A DNA stretch of 64,000 nt from Ovis canadensis (taxonomy: Eukaryota; Chordata; Mammalia; Artiodactyla; Bovidae): assembly GCF_042477335.2 (NCBI RefSeq), contig NC_091253.1:93448501-93512500 (forward strand). Reading direction: 5' to 3'. Shown in pieces: positions 45,501 through 55,376 of the stretch. The notes under the pieces are model-generated. The model was not told where the DNA came from, did not search any database, and worked only from the letters and a program-made list of their open reading frames with translations. Made by a program: the position numbers and the translations under genes. How positions within the stretch are numbered: position 1 is the stretch's first letter; each line of letters begins with the position of its first letter.

Positions 45501-48500
45501 TGCTGGCAAAGACTCTAATGCTGGCAAAGATTAAGGGCAAGAGGAGAGGGCTTGACAGAGGATGAGACGGTCGGATAGCATCACTGACCCATGGACATGA
45601 GTCTAAGCAAACTTCAGTAGATAGTGAAGGACAGGGAAGCCTGGTGTGCTGCAGTCCATGGGGTCACAGAGAGTTGGACATGACTGAGTGACTGAACAAC
45701 AACACAGAATATACACTACAAATGTTTATTTCAGTATGAATATTCTTATAAGCTAGTAATATTGCACTATTACTACTTAATGCTTATTACAAAATATATA
45801 TATACAGATATACCAATAACTAATAAATTAGATGGAAAGTCTAATGTTTCGCTTCAAAGTACTCATACTGTTTAGATTCACACTGTATAGTCAGTAGTGG
45901 TAGCCACTAGCAACCAGCTATTTACATTTAAATTAATTAAAATTAAAAAGCTGGTTATTCTAGTTGCCATTTCATGAGCTCAACAGCCACATATATAGCT
46001 AGTGGCATGTATTTCTCTTTAAAATATCTCTTCCTTAATGACAACAGTTGTCCAAAAATATTTAACATTTTTTTGTTGAATAAAACATGTTTTAAAAACA
46101 TGGCCCAATTTTCTGATTAAGTTCTAATAATGTTTTGTTTCCTATGCTAGTATTATGTTCACTTAGAAGTATCACATATCATTTTAATAATTATTGCATA
46201 GAAAAAATCTGCAGTTGTAAGTAAAGTTTTGTGACACATAATATTATACCATTTACACTTGCTTTCTTTTTTAAGAAAATGTATAAATGAAAATAAAAGG
46301 GTTTACTACAGGGATCCATCTCTTGACACATCACTTTATTACCCACCTGCGACTGAAATTTTTCATAAAGGAAAAATACCTTTCAAGTAGAACAATTTAT
46401 TCCAATAAATTAAAATCATATGCTCTGACAGAATTATATCCTTTTGCAATCAGACTATACATTAATTGTAACATATTGATTATATACTCTTAAAACTAGG
46501 TTAATTCAGATATACAATTTCAAGAAACTAAGCTTTAAAACGTATTCATATATATCTGTGTGTGTACATTTGCTATAGAGGGTGTAAAGTTTTCCTGCAT
46601 AATTTTACATGCAAACTTTTACTCATAACCAGTAATCAGAAACAGTTCACTTTATTACTGGGCTTCGGATTTTTTAAAATAACTATCATAGGATTTATTA
46701 TTTTGAAAAACTCTCTAGATGTTATGATGTGTATTAACCTTTTACTAATGAAAATACTCAGAGTATTTTTCTAATACAGTTCAATACATGTGACTCATGA
46801 AATTCTTTACCATGACTACTTAATTTTGACAGGTGTTTTCCTTCCCCATTTTTTGACAGTTTCATTTTAAAATTTGGAAGGGTAGGTTGAGTTGGTTAAA
46901 CTAGGAAAGAGTAGGAAGCAGAAGCCACAGCTGGAACATCTGTATGTTAATCTCTTACCACCTTCCAGCAACTATTTTTCATTCCTTTAAGTTTCAAATC
47001 CTTTCACTCCAGCATAGAAACTTGCCCAAAGTTACACAGCTATTTTTAGGAAAGTGGATACAGATCTGTATTCCCTCCTTTTGTTGAAAATTCTTCAAAA
47101 TCATATAACATACTAATTTGGTAGGAGATACTTTTGATTAAAATATTACAATGCTTTATGAATAAGGGTATCAGTGTATTTAATGAAATTGGTCTGAGTG
47201 CAAAATGGCCTATAAAAGAGTGAGCCAGATGGGTGTTTTTCAAACTGTGCTGCAGGAAACTTTTCAGAAGCTACCAGGGGCCTTGGGAGGGGTCCAGGTA
47301 GTGCACTAGAATTCTTCTTCACCCCAGCCTCTTATACCTCTTTATTTTACATACCGAACTTTAACGTGTTTTTTTTTAATAGTGAGAAGAATTTTAAGGG
47401 TCATCCTGGTAAATATTCTCTGATGCTATGACTGAGTATTTTTATATTTATAGTGGATGCATTTATATGTAGACTGTCCTTTATTTTCTAGTATCAGGTT
47501 GTCAAAATCATGAGACATAAGAAAGCATGGGGAAAGGAGGCAGCAGGGTAAGCTGAAAGTGAAGTGAAAGTCGCTTAGTCGTGTCTGACTCTTTGCGACC
47601 CCATGGACTATACAGTCCACGGAATTCTCCAGGCCAGAATACTGGAGTGGGTAGCCTTTCCTTCTCCAGGGGACCTTCCCCACCCAGGGGTCAAATCCAG
47701 GTTCCCTGGATCAAACCCAGGTCTCCCACATTGCAGGCGGATTCTTTACCAGCTGAGCCACCAGGAAAGCCCCACAGTTAGTTAGTACTTTCTCTACAAT
47801 TGTACCTATCCCAGTTGCTTACAATTAGTCAGGTGCTATTTTTCTTTCTTTTGTGTAGTTTTGAATAGGCACATTCTAAGTTTCAGAAATAATCATTCTT
47901 AACAGAAGAGCCTTGTAACAGTAGACAAGGCTATTAAGACTTGTGTCCAGCTGTGAATCTCAATACCTTGGAATATCCTAAGGGTCTTTGGCTGGAAGTT
48001 ATAATTGCAGTTTCACAAAGTAGTTGTTTTTTTAAGATGAAAGGAATTTCACTGGGGAAAAAAAACAGTTTGTTCCTTTTCTCAAATGCAGGGCTGAGAA
48101 GGCATTGATATATTAGGATTAATGACAGATCTTTAAGTTACTTTTATAATTAACATTTAATCAATCATTTTTAATGTAAAATATCTTAGAATTTTGTATG
48201 TACTCTTTATAAAACATCTATACGTATGAGTGTTTTAAATTTTGAGTATCTATTGTGGAAAACAACACAAGAGGACTGATTTAAGTTGTATATTCTCTTT
48301 AAAATTAACTAATTTCCACAGTAAGCATTTTAAATGTCTGTGTTTCTTTTCAAACTTTATATTCATATTCTTTGCACATTTAAAGTATAAATGCGTAATT
48401 TTCATATATATTTACTTTTTACAGCATACCTTACAGAATATTTTTTTAAAGACCAAAATTCAAAGGATACAATAACATGTCGATCAGATGGGTTTCTCTG

Positions 48501-48792
48501 ACGTGTTCTTTCTAACTGAGTTAACTGTTTAGCTTCTCGATTCCTTGCTGTTAATGTTGCTTTGAGATCATCCTGCAAAAAGGCATTTTTTTTGTTAATA
48601 AATCTCTCTGATTTAAGAATAAAATACACACTTCTTTAAGAATGCAAAAACATTCCCTATTTGATCCAGGCATCATTACCACTGGGATTATTACTATATT
48701 ACCAGTGTGTGTCTTTGTATGTAAGACTATGTGCATGTGTGTATTTAATATCCTATTAAATAATGACAGAATTGCAGTGCAAAATTATATAT

Positions 48793-48823
<31 letters not shown>

Positions 48824-51800
48824 CACACACAAAATTTTGATTATGGTGGTAGGTACATGTGTATACACATTTATGAAAACATTTAAAACAGGAGAATTTT
48901 ACTGCATATAAATTATACCTCAATAAAATTGATTTTAAATACAGAACTTTTGGAATGTAATATCTACCATGGTGACTAGAATTAATACTACTGTACTGCA
49001 TTTTGAAAGTTGTTAGGAAACTAGGTCTTAAAAGTTCTTATCACAAGGAAAGTTTTTTTTAACTATGTATTGTGACAGATGTGAACTAGGCTTATTTAAT
49101 CATTTCACAATATATACAAACATCAAATCATTATGTTGTACTTCAAGAAAAGAATTTAAAAAACAGCTTTGTCACACTGACTTTTAGTTTGCAAGTTATT
49201 GCTTGCTTTAAAACAAATATATGAGAATATTTAGTAAAACAATTTCTGTCCATATATTCTTCATGACTATAAATATTAAATATTTTAAAGTTTCCACAAT
49301 AAACAAAATAATGCTATGATGCTATAGTAGTATATAAAAATACTTCATTATTCTCAAAGTTCTAAGAAATAATGCTTCAGTGTAATAAGAATCACTGAAC
49401 ACTACTCTGTACCTTTTACTAAGTAAGTAAACTATGGACTGAGGTTCGTGACATTGTACAGGAGACAGGGATCAAGACCATCCCCATGGAAAAGAAATGC
49501 AAAAAAGCAAAATGGCTGTCTGGGGAGGCCTTACAAATAGCTGTGAAAAGAAGAGAAGCAAAAAGCAAAGGAGAAAAGGAAAGATATAAGCATCTGAATA
49601 CAGAGTTCCAAAAAATAGCAAGAAGAGATAAGAAAGCCTTCCTCAGCAATCAATGCAAAGAAATAGAGGAAAACAACAGAATGGGAAAGACTAGAGATCT
49701 CTTCAAGAAAATTAGAGATACCAAGGGAACATTTCATGCAAAGATGGGGTCAATAAAGGACAGAAACGGTATGGACCCAACAGAAGCAGAAGATATTAAA
49801 AAGAGGTGGCAAGAATACACAGAAGAACTGTACAAAAAAGATCTTCACAACCAAGATAATCATGATGGTGTGATCACTGACCTAGAGCCAGACATCCTGG
49901 AATATGAAGTCAAGCGGGCCTTAGAAAGCATCACTACAAACGAAGCTAGTGGAGGTGATGGAATTCCAGCTGAGCTCTTTCAAATCCTGAAAGATGATGC
50001 TGTGAAAGTGCTGCACTCAATATGCCAGCAAATTTGGAAAACTCAGCAGTGGCCACAGGACTGGAAAAAGTCAGTTTTCATTCCAATCCCAAAGACAGGC
50101 AAGGCCAAAGAATGCTCAAACTACCGCACAATTGCACTTATCTCACACGCTAGTAAAGTAATGCTCAAAACTCTCCAAGCTAGGCTTCAGCAACGTGAAT
50201 CATAAACTTCCAGATGTTTTAGCTGGTTTTAGAAAAGGCAAAGGAACCAGAGATCAAATTGCCAACATCTGTTGGATCATGGAAAAAGCAAGAGAGTTCC
50301 AGAAAAACATCTATTTCTGTTTTATTGACTATTCCAAAGCCTTTGACTGTGTGGATCATAATAAACTGTGGAAAATTCTGAAAGAGATGGGAATACCAGA
50401 CCACCTGACCTGCCTCTTGAGAAACCTATATGCAAGTCAGGAAGCAACAGTTAGAACTGGACATGGAACAACAGACTGGTTCCAAATAGGAAAAGGAGTA
50501 CGTCAAGGCTGTATATTGTCACCCTGCTTAATTAACTTCTATGCAGAGAACATCATGAGAAATGCTGGATTGGAAGAAGCACAAGCTGGAATCAAGACTG
50601 CTGGGAGAAATATCAATAACCTCAGATATGCAGATGACACCACCCTTATGGCAGAGAGTGAAGAGGAACTAAAAAGCCTCTTGATGAAACTGAAAGAGGA
50701 GAGTGAAACAGTTAGCTTAAAGCTCAACATTCAGAAAACGAAGATCATGACATCTGGTCCCACCACTTCATAGGAAATAGATGGGCAAACAGTGGAAACA
50801 GTGTCAGACTTTATTTTTTTGGGCTCCAAAATCACTGCAGATGGTGATTGCAGCCATGAAATTAAAAGACGCTTACTCTTTGGGACAAAAGTTATGACCA
50901 ACTTAGATAGTATATTCAAAAGCAGAGACATTACTTTGCGAACAAAAGCCTGTCTAGTCAAGGCTATGGTTTTTCCTGTGGTCATGTATGGATGCGAGAG
51001 TTGGACTGTGAAGAAAGCTTAGCGCCGAAGAATTGATGCTTTTGAACTGTGGTGTTGGAAAAGACTCTTGAGAGTCCCTTGGACTGCAAGGAGATCCAAC
51101 CAGTCCATTCTAAAGGAGATCAGTCCTCGGTGTTCTTTGGAAGGAATGATGCTAAAGCTGAAACTCCAGTACTTTGGCCACATCATGTTAAGAGTTGACT
51201 CATTGGAAAAAGACTCTGATGCTGGGAGGGATTGGGGGTAGGAGGAGAAGGGGACGACAGAGGATGAGATGGCTGGATGGCATCACCGACTCGATGGACA
51301 TGACTTTAAGTGAACTCCGGCAGTTGGTGATGGACAGTGAGGCCATGCTGCAATTCATGGAGTGGCAAAGAGTTGGACATGACTGAGCGACTGAACTGAA
51401 CTAATTGTTAGTCGCTCAGTCGTGCCCGACTCTTTGTGATCCCATGGACTGCAGCCCTCCAGTGCAGAAAATCTCTGTCCATGAGATTTTCCAGGCAAGG
51501 ATACTGGAGTGGGTTGCCATTTCCTTCTCCAGGGCATCTTCCCAACCCAGGGATCAAACCCGGTTCTCCTGCACTGCAGGCAGATTCTTTACCAACTAAG
51601 CTACAAGGGAAGCCCCTGCTAAAAGGACAGTTATTGGAAACCTTGTATGTTTTGCCAGAATACCTAATAATAATAGAAAAAAATGAATTTACTTACTCGC
51701 TTCATTTTTACAATGGTTCCATAAGCTTTCAAAGGTTCAACTACTTTGGCTTCAAGTCTTTCAACCTATTGAGAATTATTATAAAATATAACTGGAAAGA

Positions 51801-54800
51801 AACATAGACATATCAAAATTTAAATTGTGAAATAAAACCTATGCTGTCTAACCAGACCATAATCACTATACTGATTAACATTTGAAATTTTTAAAATTTC
51901 AGTAACATTTATAAGTAAAAATATAATCTCTGGAAATTGGTAAGACTCAGAATCTAAACTCAAATACATTAAAAACTGTGAAGGTGTACAGTAGCAATCA
52001 GAGCTTTGGTAAGTTTTAAGACATCTCAAATTTTATTGCAGCTATACTTTCAGTGTGTTTAACACCTGAATGGACATTTTACATACATTATATCTGAAAC
52101 GCACAGCCCAACCTTCCAGATAAAGAAATCGAAGCTGAAAAATATAGCATACTGGAAACATTTAAAACAACTGAATCATCAAAAGAAAAAAAGTCTAGAG
52201 ACCACTGTGTTATTGGTAATTTTTTTTCTGGGAAGACATTTGTAAATTGTCAAAGCTTAAAGAACAAGATAAATGGTCTCAGTGTTCCTGAGCTGTCAAA
52301 CTATGTGGTCAATCTCTCTTTTATGTGGAATTAAACCGTTTTCTTAAACATTGCAATATTTATCAGATTTTGAGTAATTTCTCCTTTTACTAATAGCACT
52401 AGTGGAAGGCACTAAAGAAATGAATTTTTTTTTTTAAAGGGAGGTATATAGCTATTTATATAAATATAAGAAAAACAATTCCTGGACCTTAAAATTTTCT
52501 TTTTCAGGATAGGTAATACAAGATGACATATATTTAATTGTTTAAAATGAACATGTATTACTTTTGTAGCAGGAAAAAAGCTTTATTTTGCTGATACATG
52601 TTTTTATAATCAGTGAGTATATATCACTTTGTAATGATTTTTGTTTAGTTTCTATAAACAATGTATATGAATACTTCATTTTAAAAGATTTTAGGAAATA
52701 GAGATCAAGCTCTCACTAAGCATTTAAATATTAGGAATCCTAAAAATAAATCCATGAATATTCAGGATTATTTATTCCATTTCAAATAATCCATACACTG
52801 GTTATTCAGTGTAAAGATTAGCTAAATCTTTTTCTGTTCTCCTTTTTGTAGCCTACCTTTTTGTTCATTGTTCTTTAGCACCTCCACCATTTGGTAAGCA
52901 AGGGAAATAAAAAGGAGAACACATGTAAATCAATTCACTTTGCTATTCAATAAATAGCATAAAGATTTTCTAGCAAGGGGCACTGAAATTTATTGGCTAA
53001 AGTAGGATTTTAGGATTATCTGTGAGTATAAACTACCTATGAAACAGTCAAGTTCCCAGTTACATATAACTGAAAGTTTGTTTATTACACACAAAACATC
53101 ATATGAGAAGAACCCACCGTTTTCCCCCAAAGTAATTAATACTCAAATTTCTGTATCATTAGCAGTTATAGCTTCAAGGATCATTATCTTCTTTTTTATT
53201 TCAAGGTTTTTTTTTTTTGATAATTCAAATCTGTTTTAGACTTTTAAAAAGGACCAAAGGCACAAAAGAAGTAATACAGCTCAAAAACTGGGCAACTTCT
53301 GACAAGTTAAAAGTTAAAGTGAAAACTTCTGACCTGAGTCTTGAACCTTCAAATAAATACACGTGAAAGTGCTAACGAGGTATTAAAAGTAATGGGCTGG
53401 GCTTTCCTGGTGGCACAGTGGATAGATAGGTGTCCAGGCGCCAATGCAGGGGACACGGATTCGATCCCTGGAGTGGGAAGATCCCACACACAGCGGAACT
53501 ACTAAGCCCACGTGCCAGCAACCACTGAGGCCGCCTGCTACAACTACTGAAGCTCTTGGGCCTAGAGCGCCACCTCCGCGACAAGAGAAGCTACGGCAAT
53601 AAGCCCGGCTGCTGCAAGGAAGAGTAGCCTTCCTGGCCCCAACTAGAGACACCCCAGGGAGCAATGAAGACCCAGCGCAGACAAAAATAAATAAGTAAAT
53701 AAAATTTTAAAAAGTAAATGGGATTTAACATTTAAACAATTACAACGCCATCGCTTCCCACCTGTCCTTTCTGGGTGGGGTGGTTCAGTTCAGTTCGGGG
53801 AACTTCACAAAATTTCACTGTTGATTGTAAAAGAAATCAGTGCACTTTTCCCGCCCCTCGCTCCTCTCAATGAAACACAGCTCAACTTTCCAGTGCACGG
53901 AAGCAGCAACAAAGATCTCTTGTCCAGTTACTACTTATCCATACACAGTACCACTCCCAATATCTTCCATCTCCAGATACACTACTTTAAAATATACCTA
54001 CCTGCATACAAGACACAAGCCATTGCTCCTTTTGTTGCCTCGGGTACTATGTTTACTATCCCCTGTAAACAGCCACCCCTTTGGCTAAAAGCTGGCAAAT
54101 GAGGTGGGGAAATTCAGGACTTCAAGACACCCTAGAGGTTAGTTTGCAAACGGTAAAAATTACAGGAAGCTTCCCTTTAATAAGACTCACACAGCGCTAC
54201 CGACATGACAATGCACGTTTATCATCAAGTGTGTGATCGCCACTGCAGCTGGGTAGATTACAGGTCTTCACGGCTCCGTCCACCACTTCAGGGCTCACTC
54301 ATTAACAGGACGCTGTGACCTCATTCCATACCTCGGCTTGTCGATAATCCTGAAGTTTGGCAAACTCGTCCGCAAAGTTTTTCAGGCCCTGCTTTAAATG
54401 CGGGGTCTCGGTAGAGGCATACACGTTGATTTCGTTCACCAGGAGGTCCGCTTTGTCTCTCAGTCGGGCGGTTTTCCGCACGTAAGCAGCAAAGATCTGG
54501 CACAGCTCTCCGAAATGTTTCTCCACATTGGTGACAGCATCTTGCAGTTGTCTGGTCTGAGCGTCCCTAGAGAGAAAGGAGACACAAAAAAGGCAAATCA
54601 TTCTCATCTGATGAGATGAGATGACTTCATCTTCGCGTTACACGTGATGACGCCAACATTCCCGGGGGGCGCAGTTTGCAGCTTCGCCGGCGCAAACCTT
54701 GAAGCAACCCCTGCGTCTCCTCCGGGCCCCCATCCCGGGCCTGGCCTGCACATCCCGCAGTGCAGGCGCCCCGAGCGGCCCCGCTGGATCAGCAGCAGTG

Positions 54801-55049
54801 CTGGGCCGGCGCCCGGGGACCGTGTTGGGGAGGCGCCGCCGGGGCCCGCCGCGGCCCAGTGTGGTCGGCCCAGAGCGCGGCGGGCGCCGCTCGGAGCCCG
54901 ATCTGAGGGCCCGAACTCGGTCCGGTGGCTCAAGGAGGAAGGCTCCGCGCCCCGACCCGAGCCCTCGCGTGTGTGTGTATGGTTGGGGGACCCTGGGCCG
55001 CTGCGGGCCCCTGCGGCCGTTACCGGTTTTCCAAGCTGCGCCTCAACAT
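30499..55049 (-). CDS. CIBAR1: CIBAR1 (FAM92A), CBY1-interacting BAR domain protein, whole gene
   Basis: CIBAR1 is a BAR-domain protein that binds Chibby (CBY1) at the distal centriole and ciliary transition zone, where it helps ciliary membrane remodelling. A role at the mitochondrial inner membrane is also reported. I rebuilt eight coding exons on the minus strand: 55049-55024, 54566-54332, 51765-51697, 48572-48471, 44760-44656, 36089-35976, 32397-32278 and 30588-30499. Every junction has AG/GT sites and joins in frame, for 286 codons. The protein starts MLRRSLENRDAQTRQLQ and ends DVTEEEN. The BAR-like helical region is roughly residues 10-220, followed by a serine-containing linker and an acidic tail. 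Compared with the human protein as I remember it, two residues (SQ) between exons 4 and 5 and the last three (FLK) are missing; see the microexon entry and findings. It is convergent with RBM12B. Confidence 0.96.
31120..31335 (+). mobile_element. MER5A-type hAT (Charlie) DNA transposon relic
   Basis: 'gacatctgcaatgtctggagacacctaattgtcacgactggggga ...' followed by 'gctgaggttgagaaacc' fits the non-autonomous MER5A/B element. Long inactive. Confidence 0.75.
31620..31740. repeat. old mammalian DNA-transposon-like relic
   Basis: 'tctataaataaagttttatga ... tgtattgtttgtggctgct' resembles a common eutherian interspersed repeat. The family name is not certain. Confidence 0.5.
32278..32397 (-). CDS. 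CIBAR1: CIBAR1 exon 7
   Basis: Acceptor 'cattgcaacag|GTTTTC', donor 'GGACAG|GTGAGC'. 40 codons: starts VFRHSLYPQDYSSRLDIVRA and ends SAKCVSGTGQ. This is the linker after the BAR region, with serine-rich sequence. Confidence 0.95.
33870..34195 (+). repeat. L2 LINE 3' relic
   Basis: Old L2-like order: 'cctcaggacctttgtactctgcctg', later 'cctcagcgctcagaacagtg', then 'gatgctcagtaaacagttga'. Confidence 0.65.
34640..34840. repeat. MIR SINE relic
   Basis: 'ggaaagttccttaacctcaatgtgcctcag' followed by 'gaaatgaggacagtaagtac' is the MIR core. Confidence 0.8.
35333..35415 (+). repeat. Bov-tA SINE 3' fragment
   Basis: Only the Bov-A half is present ('cctggagaatcccata ... gacacgactgagtgaaac'). Confidence 0.88.
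35416..35442. repeat. C-rich low-complexity tract
   Basis: Runs of 5, 9 and 6 C separated by single Gs, directly at the end of a SINE fragment. The minus strand (the CIBAR1 sense strand) carries the G runs. Confidence 0.95.
35470..35680. repeat. MIR SINE relic
   Basis: 'gtggtcaagggcaagttaagttacttaaagcctctac' and the following part fit a diverged MIR. Confidence 0.65.
35976..36089 (-). CDS. CIBAR1: CIBAR1 exon 6
   Basis: Acceptor 'gttttttcag|ACTATA', donor 'TTAGAG|GTAGGA'. 38 codons: starts TIFSEFITIEMLFHGKALEV and ends NIQKIDEEEDLE. This is the end of the BAR-like region, nearly identical to other mammals. Confidence 0.96.
37320..37770. repeat. MIR SINE relic split by a Bov-tA
   Basis: 5' part 'gctctggattaagataaacctgatttcaaatc' (to 37390) and 3' part 'tcaaatcaagactgaaac ... 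gtaagtgctcagcacaagttagc' (from 37604) are one MIR interrupted by the SINE at 37391-37603. Confidence 0.72.
37391..37603 (+). repeat. Bov-tA SINE
   Basis: Inserted in the MIR. Target-site duplication TTCAAATCA at 37382-37390 and 37604-37612. Confidence 0.93.
38050..38975 (+). repeat. LINE1 3' relic
   Basis: Degenerate LINE1 ORF2 end and 3' region: 'agatgtccatcaacaggtgatggtta', 'aatagcaaaaataatc' and 'gatctttctt' are typical. Many stops. Confidence 0.75.
40378..40567 (+). repeat. Bov-tA SINE inside the LINE1
   Basis: Target-site duplication CTGTCAGAAT at 40368-40377 and 40568-40577, copied from the LINE1 sequence. Confidence 0.93.
40742..40862 (+). repeat. Bov-A type SINE fragment inside the LINE1
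   Basis: Body part only ('gaaggaaatggcaaactactcc ... gttagtgactaaac'); no head and no clear target-site duplication. Confidence 0.82.
41147..41395 (-). repeat. Bov-tA SINE, head part tandemly duplicated
   Basis: Two consecutive minus-strand copies of the tRNA head and mid part, each ending 'aagccc' (41275 and 41395), inside the LINE1. Confidence 0.88.
42331..43090 (+). other. unassigned transcript-like block with a 196-codon ORF
   Basis: Not LINE1, SINE or any LTR I know. It begins in a T-rich run, has a moderately GC-rich, CpG-containing front (42380-42480), and an ORF from 42325 to 42915. From the inner Met at 42601 the ORF reads MQEEHGSEPKDQRLPHVKEK. It ends with AATAAA at 43081-43086 followed by less structured DNA. 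It may be a processed pseudogene or a piece of an ERV; no family is recognised. It is antisense to CIBAR1. Confidence 0.35.
43385..43485 (+). repeat. LINE1 3'-end relic (ruminant type)
   Basis: 'cattgttgtatggtagaaaccaatacaacattgtaaagtaattatcctcc' is the common ruminant LINE1 3' terminus, ending in an A-rich tail. Confidence 0.75.
43653..44125 (+). repeat. ERV LTR, about 473 bp (TGTTAGGG...GCAACA)
   Basis: LTR by its ends and by an AATAAA (44023-44028) followed by a U5-like stretch. Probably solo. No convincing target-site duplication. It differs from the 13959/15248 pair. Family not named. Confidence 0.65.
44236..44340 (+). repeat. LINE1 fragment
   Basis: 'ggtaatatccatacaatggaatattattccaccat' repeats the LINE1 section at 41963-42000. 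Confidence 0.8.
44656..44760 (-). CDS. CIBAR1: CIBAR1 exon 5
   Basis: Acceptor 'acctctgtag|GCAGAA', donor 'ATAAAG|GTAACA'. 35 codons: starts AETELQRATMDATRTTRHLE and ends NFEKQKIKDIK. Moving the acceptor 6 nt upstream would read through CTG TAG, a stop, so the residues SQ cannot come from this exon. Confidence 0.95.
44830..44905. repeat. short imperfect tandem repeat upstream of exon 5
   Basis: Variants of 'tttgtaaatgca' recur four to five times, with 'ctggctttttg' twice. It lies 70-145 bp before the exon 5 acceptor in the sense of CIBAR1. Confidence 0.7.
45316..45706 (+). repeat. BovB LINE 3' fragment
   Basis: From 'aaggttgagcaccaaagaattgatgc' to 'gagtgactgaacaaca'. Decayed. Confidence 0.88.
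46347..46352 (-). CDS. CIBAR1: candidate 6-nt microexon of CIBAR1 (Ser-Gln)
   Basis: On the minus strand: 'gaaaaatttcag|TCGCAG|gtgggtaa'. The six bases encode Ser-Gln in the phase required between exon 4 (ends ...HVI) and exon 5 (starts AETEL), restoring HVISQAETEL as I remember it for human and mouse. Both splice sites are respectable, and a T-rich stretch lies further upstream. A weaker alternative, TCACAG at 45221-45226, has poorer sites (cttaag| and |gtcttt). Inferred, not proven. Confidence 0.5.
47557..47773 (-). repeat. Bov-tA SINE with short internal duplication
   Basis: Minus-strand Bov-tA. The part 'tcaaa(t/c)ccaggt' occurs twice (about 47691-47703 and 47711-47723). Confidence 0.92.
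48471..48572 (-). CDS. CIBAR1: CIBAR1 exon 4
   Basis: Acceptor 'gcctttttgcag|GATGAT', donor 'GTTATT|GTATCC'. 34 codons: starts DDLKATLTARNREAKQLTQL and ends RNPSDRHVI. Strongly conserved part of the BAR-like region. The donor is non-ideal (T before GT). Confidence 0.95.
48788..48830. repeat. (TA)/(CA) microsatellite
   Basis: TA units, a CA run, then ATATATGTATATA and a second CA run. Confidence 0.95.
49432..51400 (+). repeat. BovB LINE, 2 kb, best-preserved copy in the window
   Basis: 5'-truncated BovB in CIBAR1 intron 3, antisense to the gene. The RT frame is open over 49486-50205 and 50195-50773, with the catalytic YADD at 50627-50638. It is broken by a 2-bp deletion near 50190 and by TAG codons at 50771-50773 and 51018-51020 (each one base from a sense codon in the family). 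The 3' end has the ACTGA tail. No longer able to make a full protein. Confidence 0.95.
51405..51616 (-). repeat. Bov-tA SINE
   Basis: Minus-strand Bov-tA directly after the BovB tail; ends '...gctacaagggaagcccc' on +. Confidence 0.93.
51697..51765 (-). CDS. CIBAR1: CIBAR1 exon 3
   Basis: Acceptor 'attctcaatag|GTTGAA', donor 'AAGCGA|GTAAGT'. 23 codons VERLEAKVVEPLKAYG..KMKR. Short, well-conserved helical segment. Confidence 0.96.
51766..54331 (-). other. CIBAR1 intron 2
   Basis: Apart from the CHR-type SINE at 53399-53705 I recognise nothing in this AT-rich intron. Confidence 0.55.
53399..53705 (+). repeat. CHR-type tRNA-Glu SINE
   Basis: 'gggctttcctggtggcacagtgg' head, then a body unlike Bov-A ('cacagcggaactactaagcccacg ... 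ctagagcgccacctccgcgac') and a tail of AAATAAATAAGTAAATAAAA. This is the older cetartiodactyl CHR family related to Bov-tA through its tRNA head. Confidence 0.82.
54332..54566 (-). CDS. CIBAR1: CIBAR1 exon 2
   Basis: Acceptor 'ctttctctctag|GGACGC', donor 'GCCGAG|GTATGG'. 78 codons after the split Arg: starts DAQTRQLQDAVTNVEKHFGE and ends FAKLQDYRQAE. Start of the BAR-like region. Confidence 0.97.
55024..55049 (-). CDS. CIBAR1: CIBAR1 exon 1 (coding part)
   Basis: ATG at 55049-55047 (minus) in the context GCAGCATGT. Codons MLRRSLEN plus two bases of Arg, then donor AACCG|GTAACG. Joining to exon 2 completes Arg and continues DAQT. The 5' UTR upstream is in the CpG island; its start is not defined. 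Confidence 0.93.
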
Positions 55050-55211
55050 GCTGCCTCGCTCACGGCTGGAGACCCCGGGCTGAGACCCAACGACAGGGTC
55101 TCGGCGCCCGGACGTGCGGCGGGGCGCGAGAGCCCGCCCTGTGCGCCGCCGCCGCCAAGAGGGCCTCGGAGTTTCCACGGCAACGCGGCGCGCGCCCCCG
55201 CGGCCGGCGTC

Positions 55212-55376
55212 CGGAAGCGCGGGAAGGGCCCGGATGCGGGCACGCGCGGGGCGCGCCCACCCGCGTCCTCTGACCCCCGGCGTCCGCCCTGGCGTCCCCC
55301 GCGACCCGCGCCCGGAAGCGCCGGAAGGGCCCTAATGCGAGCACGCGCCGGGCGGACTCCACCCGCGTCCGCTTCG
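55212..55376. repeat. imperfect 101-bp tandem duplication in the CIBAR1 promoter
   Basis: The block 'cggaagcgcgggaagggccc' (55212) with the following 'atgcgggcacgcgc' and 'cccacccgcgtcc' recurs at 55313 as 'cggaagcgccggaagggccc', 'atgcgagcacgcgc' and 'ccacccgcgtcc'. Each unit has an ETS-like CGGAAG and a GCACGCGC element. Confidence 0.8.

Larger units (their letters stand above)
44761..48470 (-). other. CIBAR1 intron 4 (with the candidate microexon)
   Basis: Contains a BovB 3' fragment and a Bov-tA (listed) and the candidate microexon. The other parts are AT-rich without recognised content. Confidence 0.6.

Noticed and set aside
48788-48830. Regular short repeats that might suggest an array
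   Set aside because: Simple CA/TA microsatellite; there are no spacers and no CRISPR-like structure anywhere in the window.
49486-50773. Considering the BovB reverse transcriptase as a functional gene
   Set aside because: 5' part with the endonuclease is missing, there is a frameshift and two stops. It is a dead retroelement copy.
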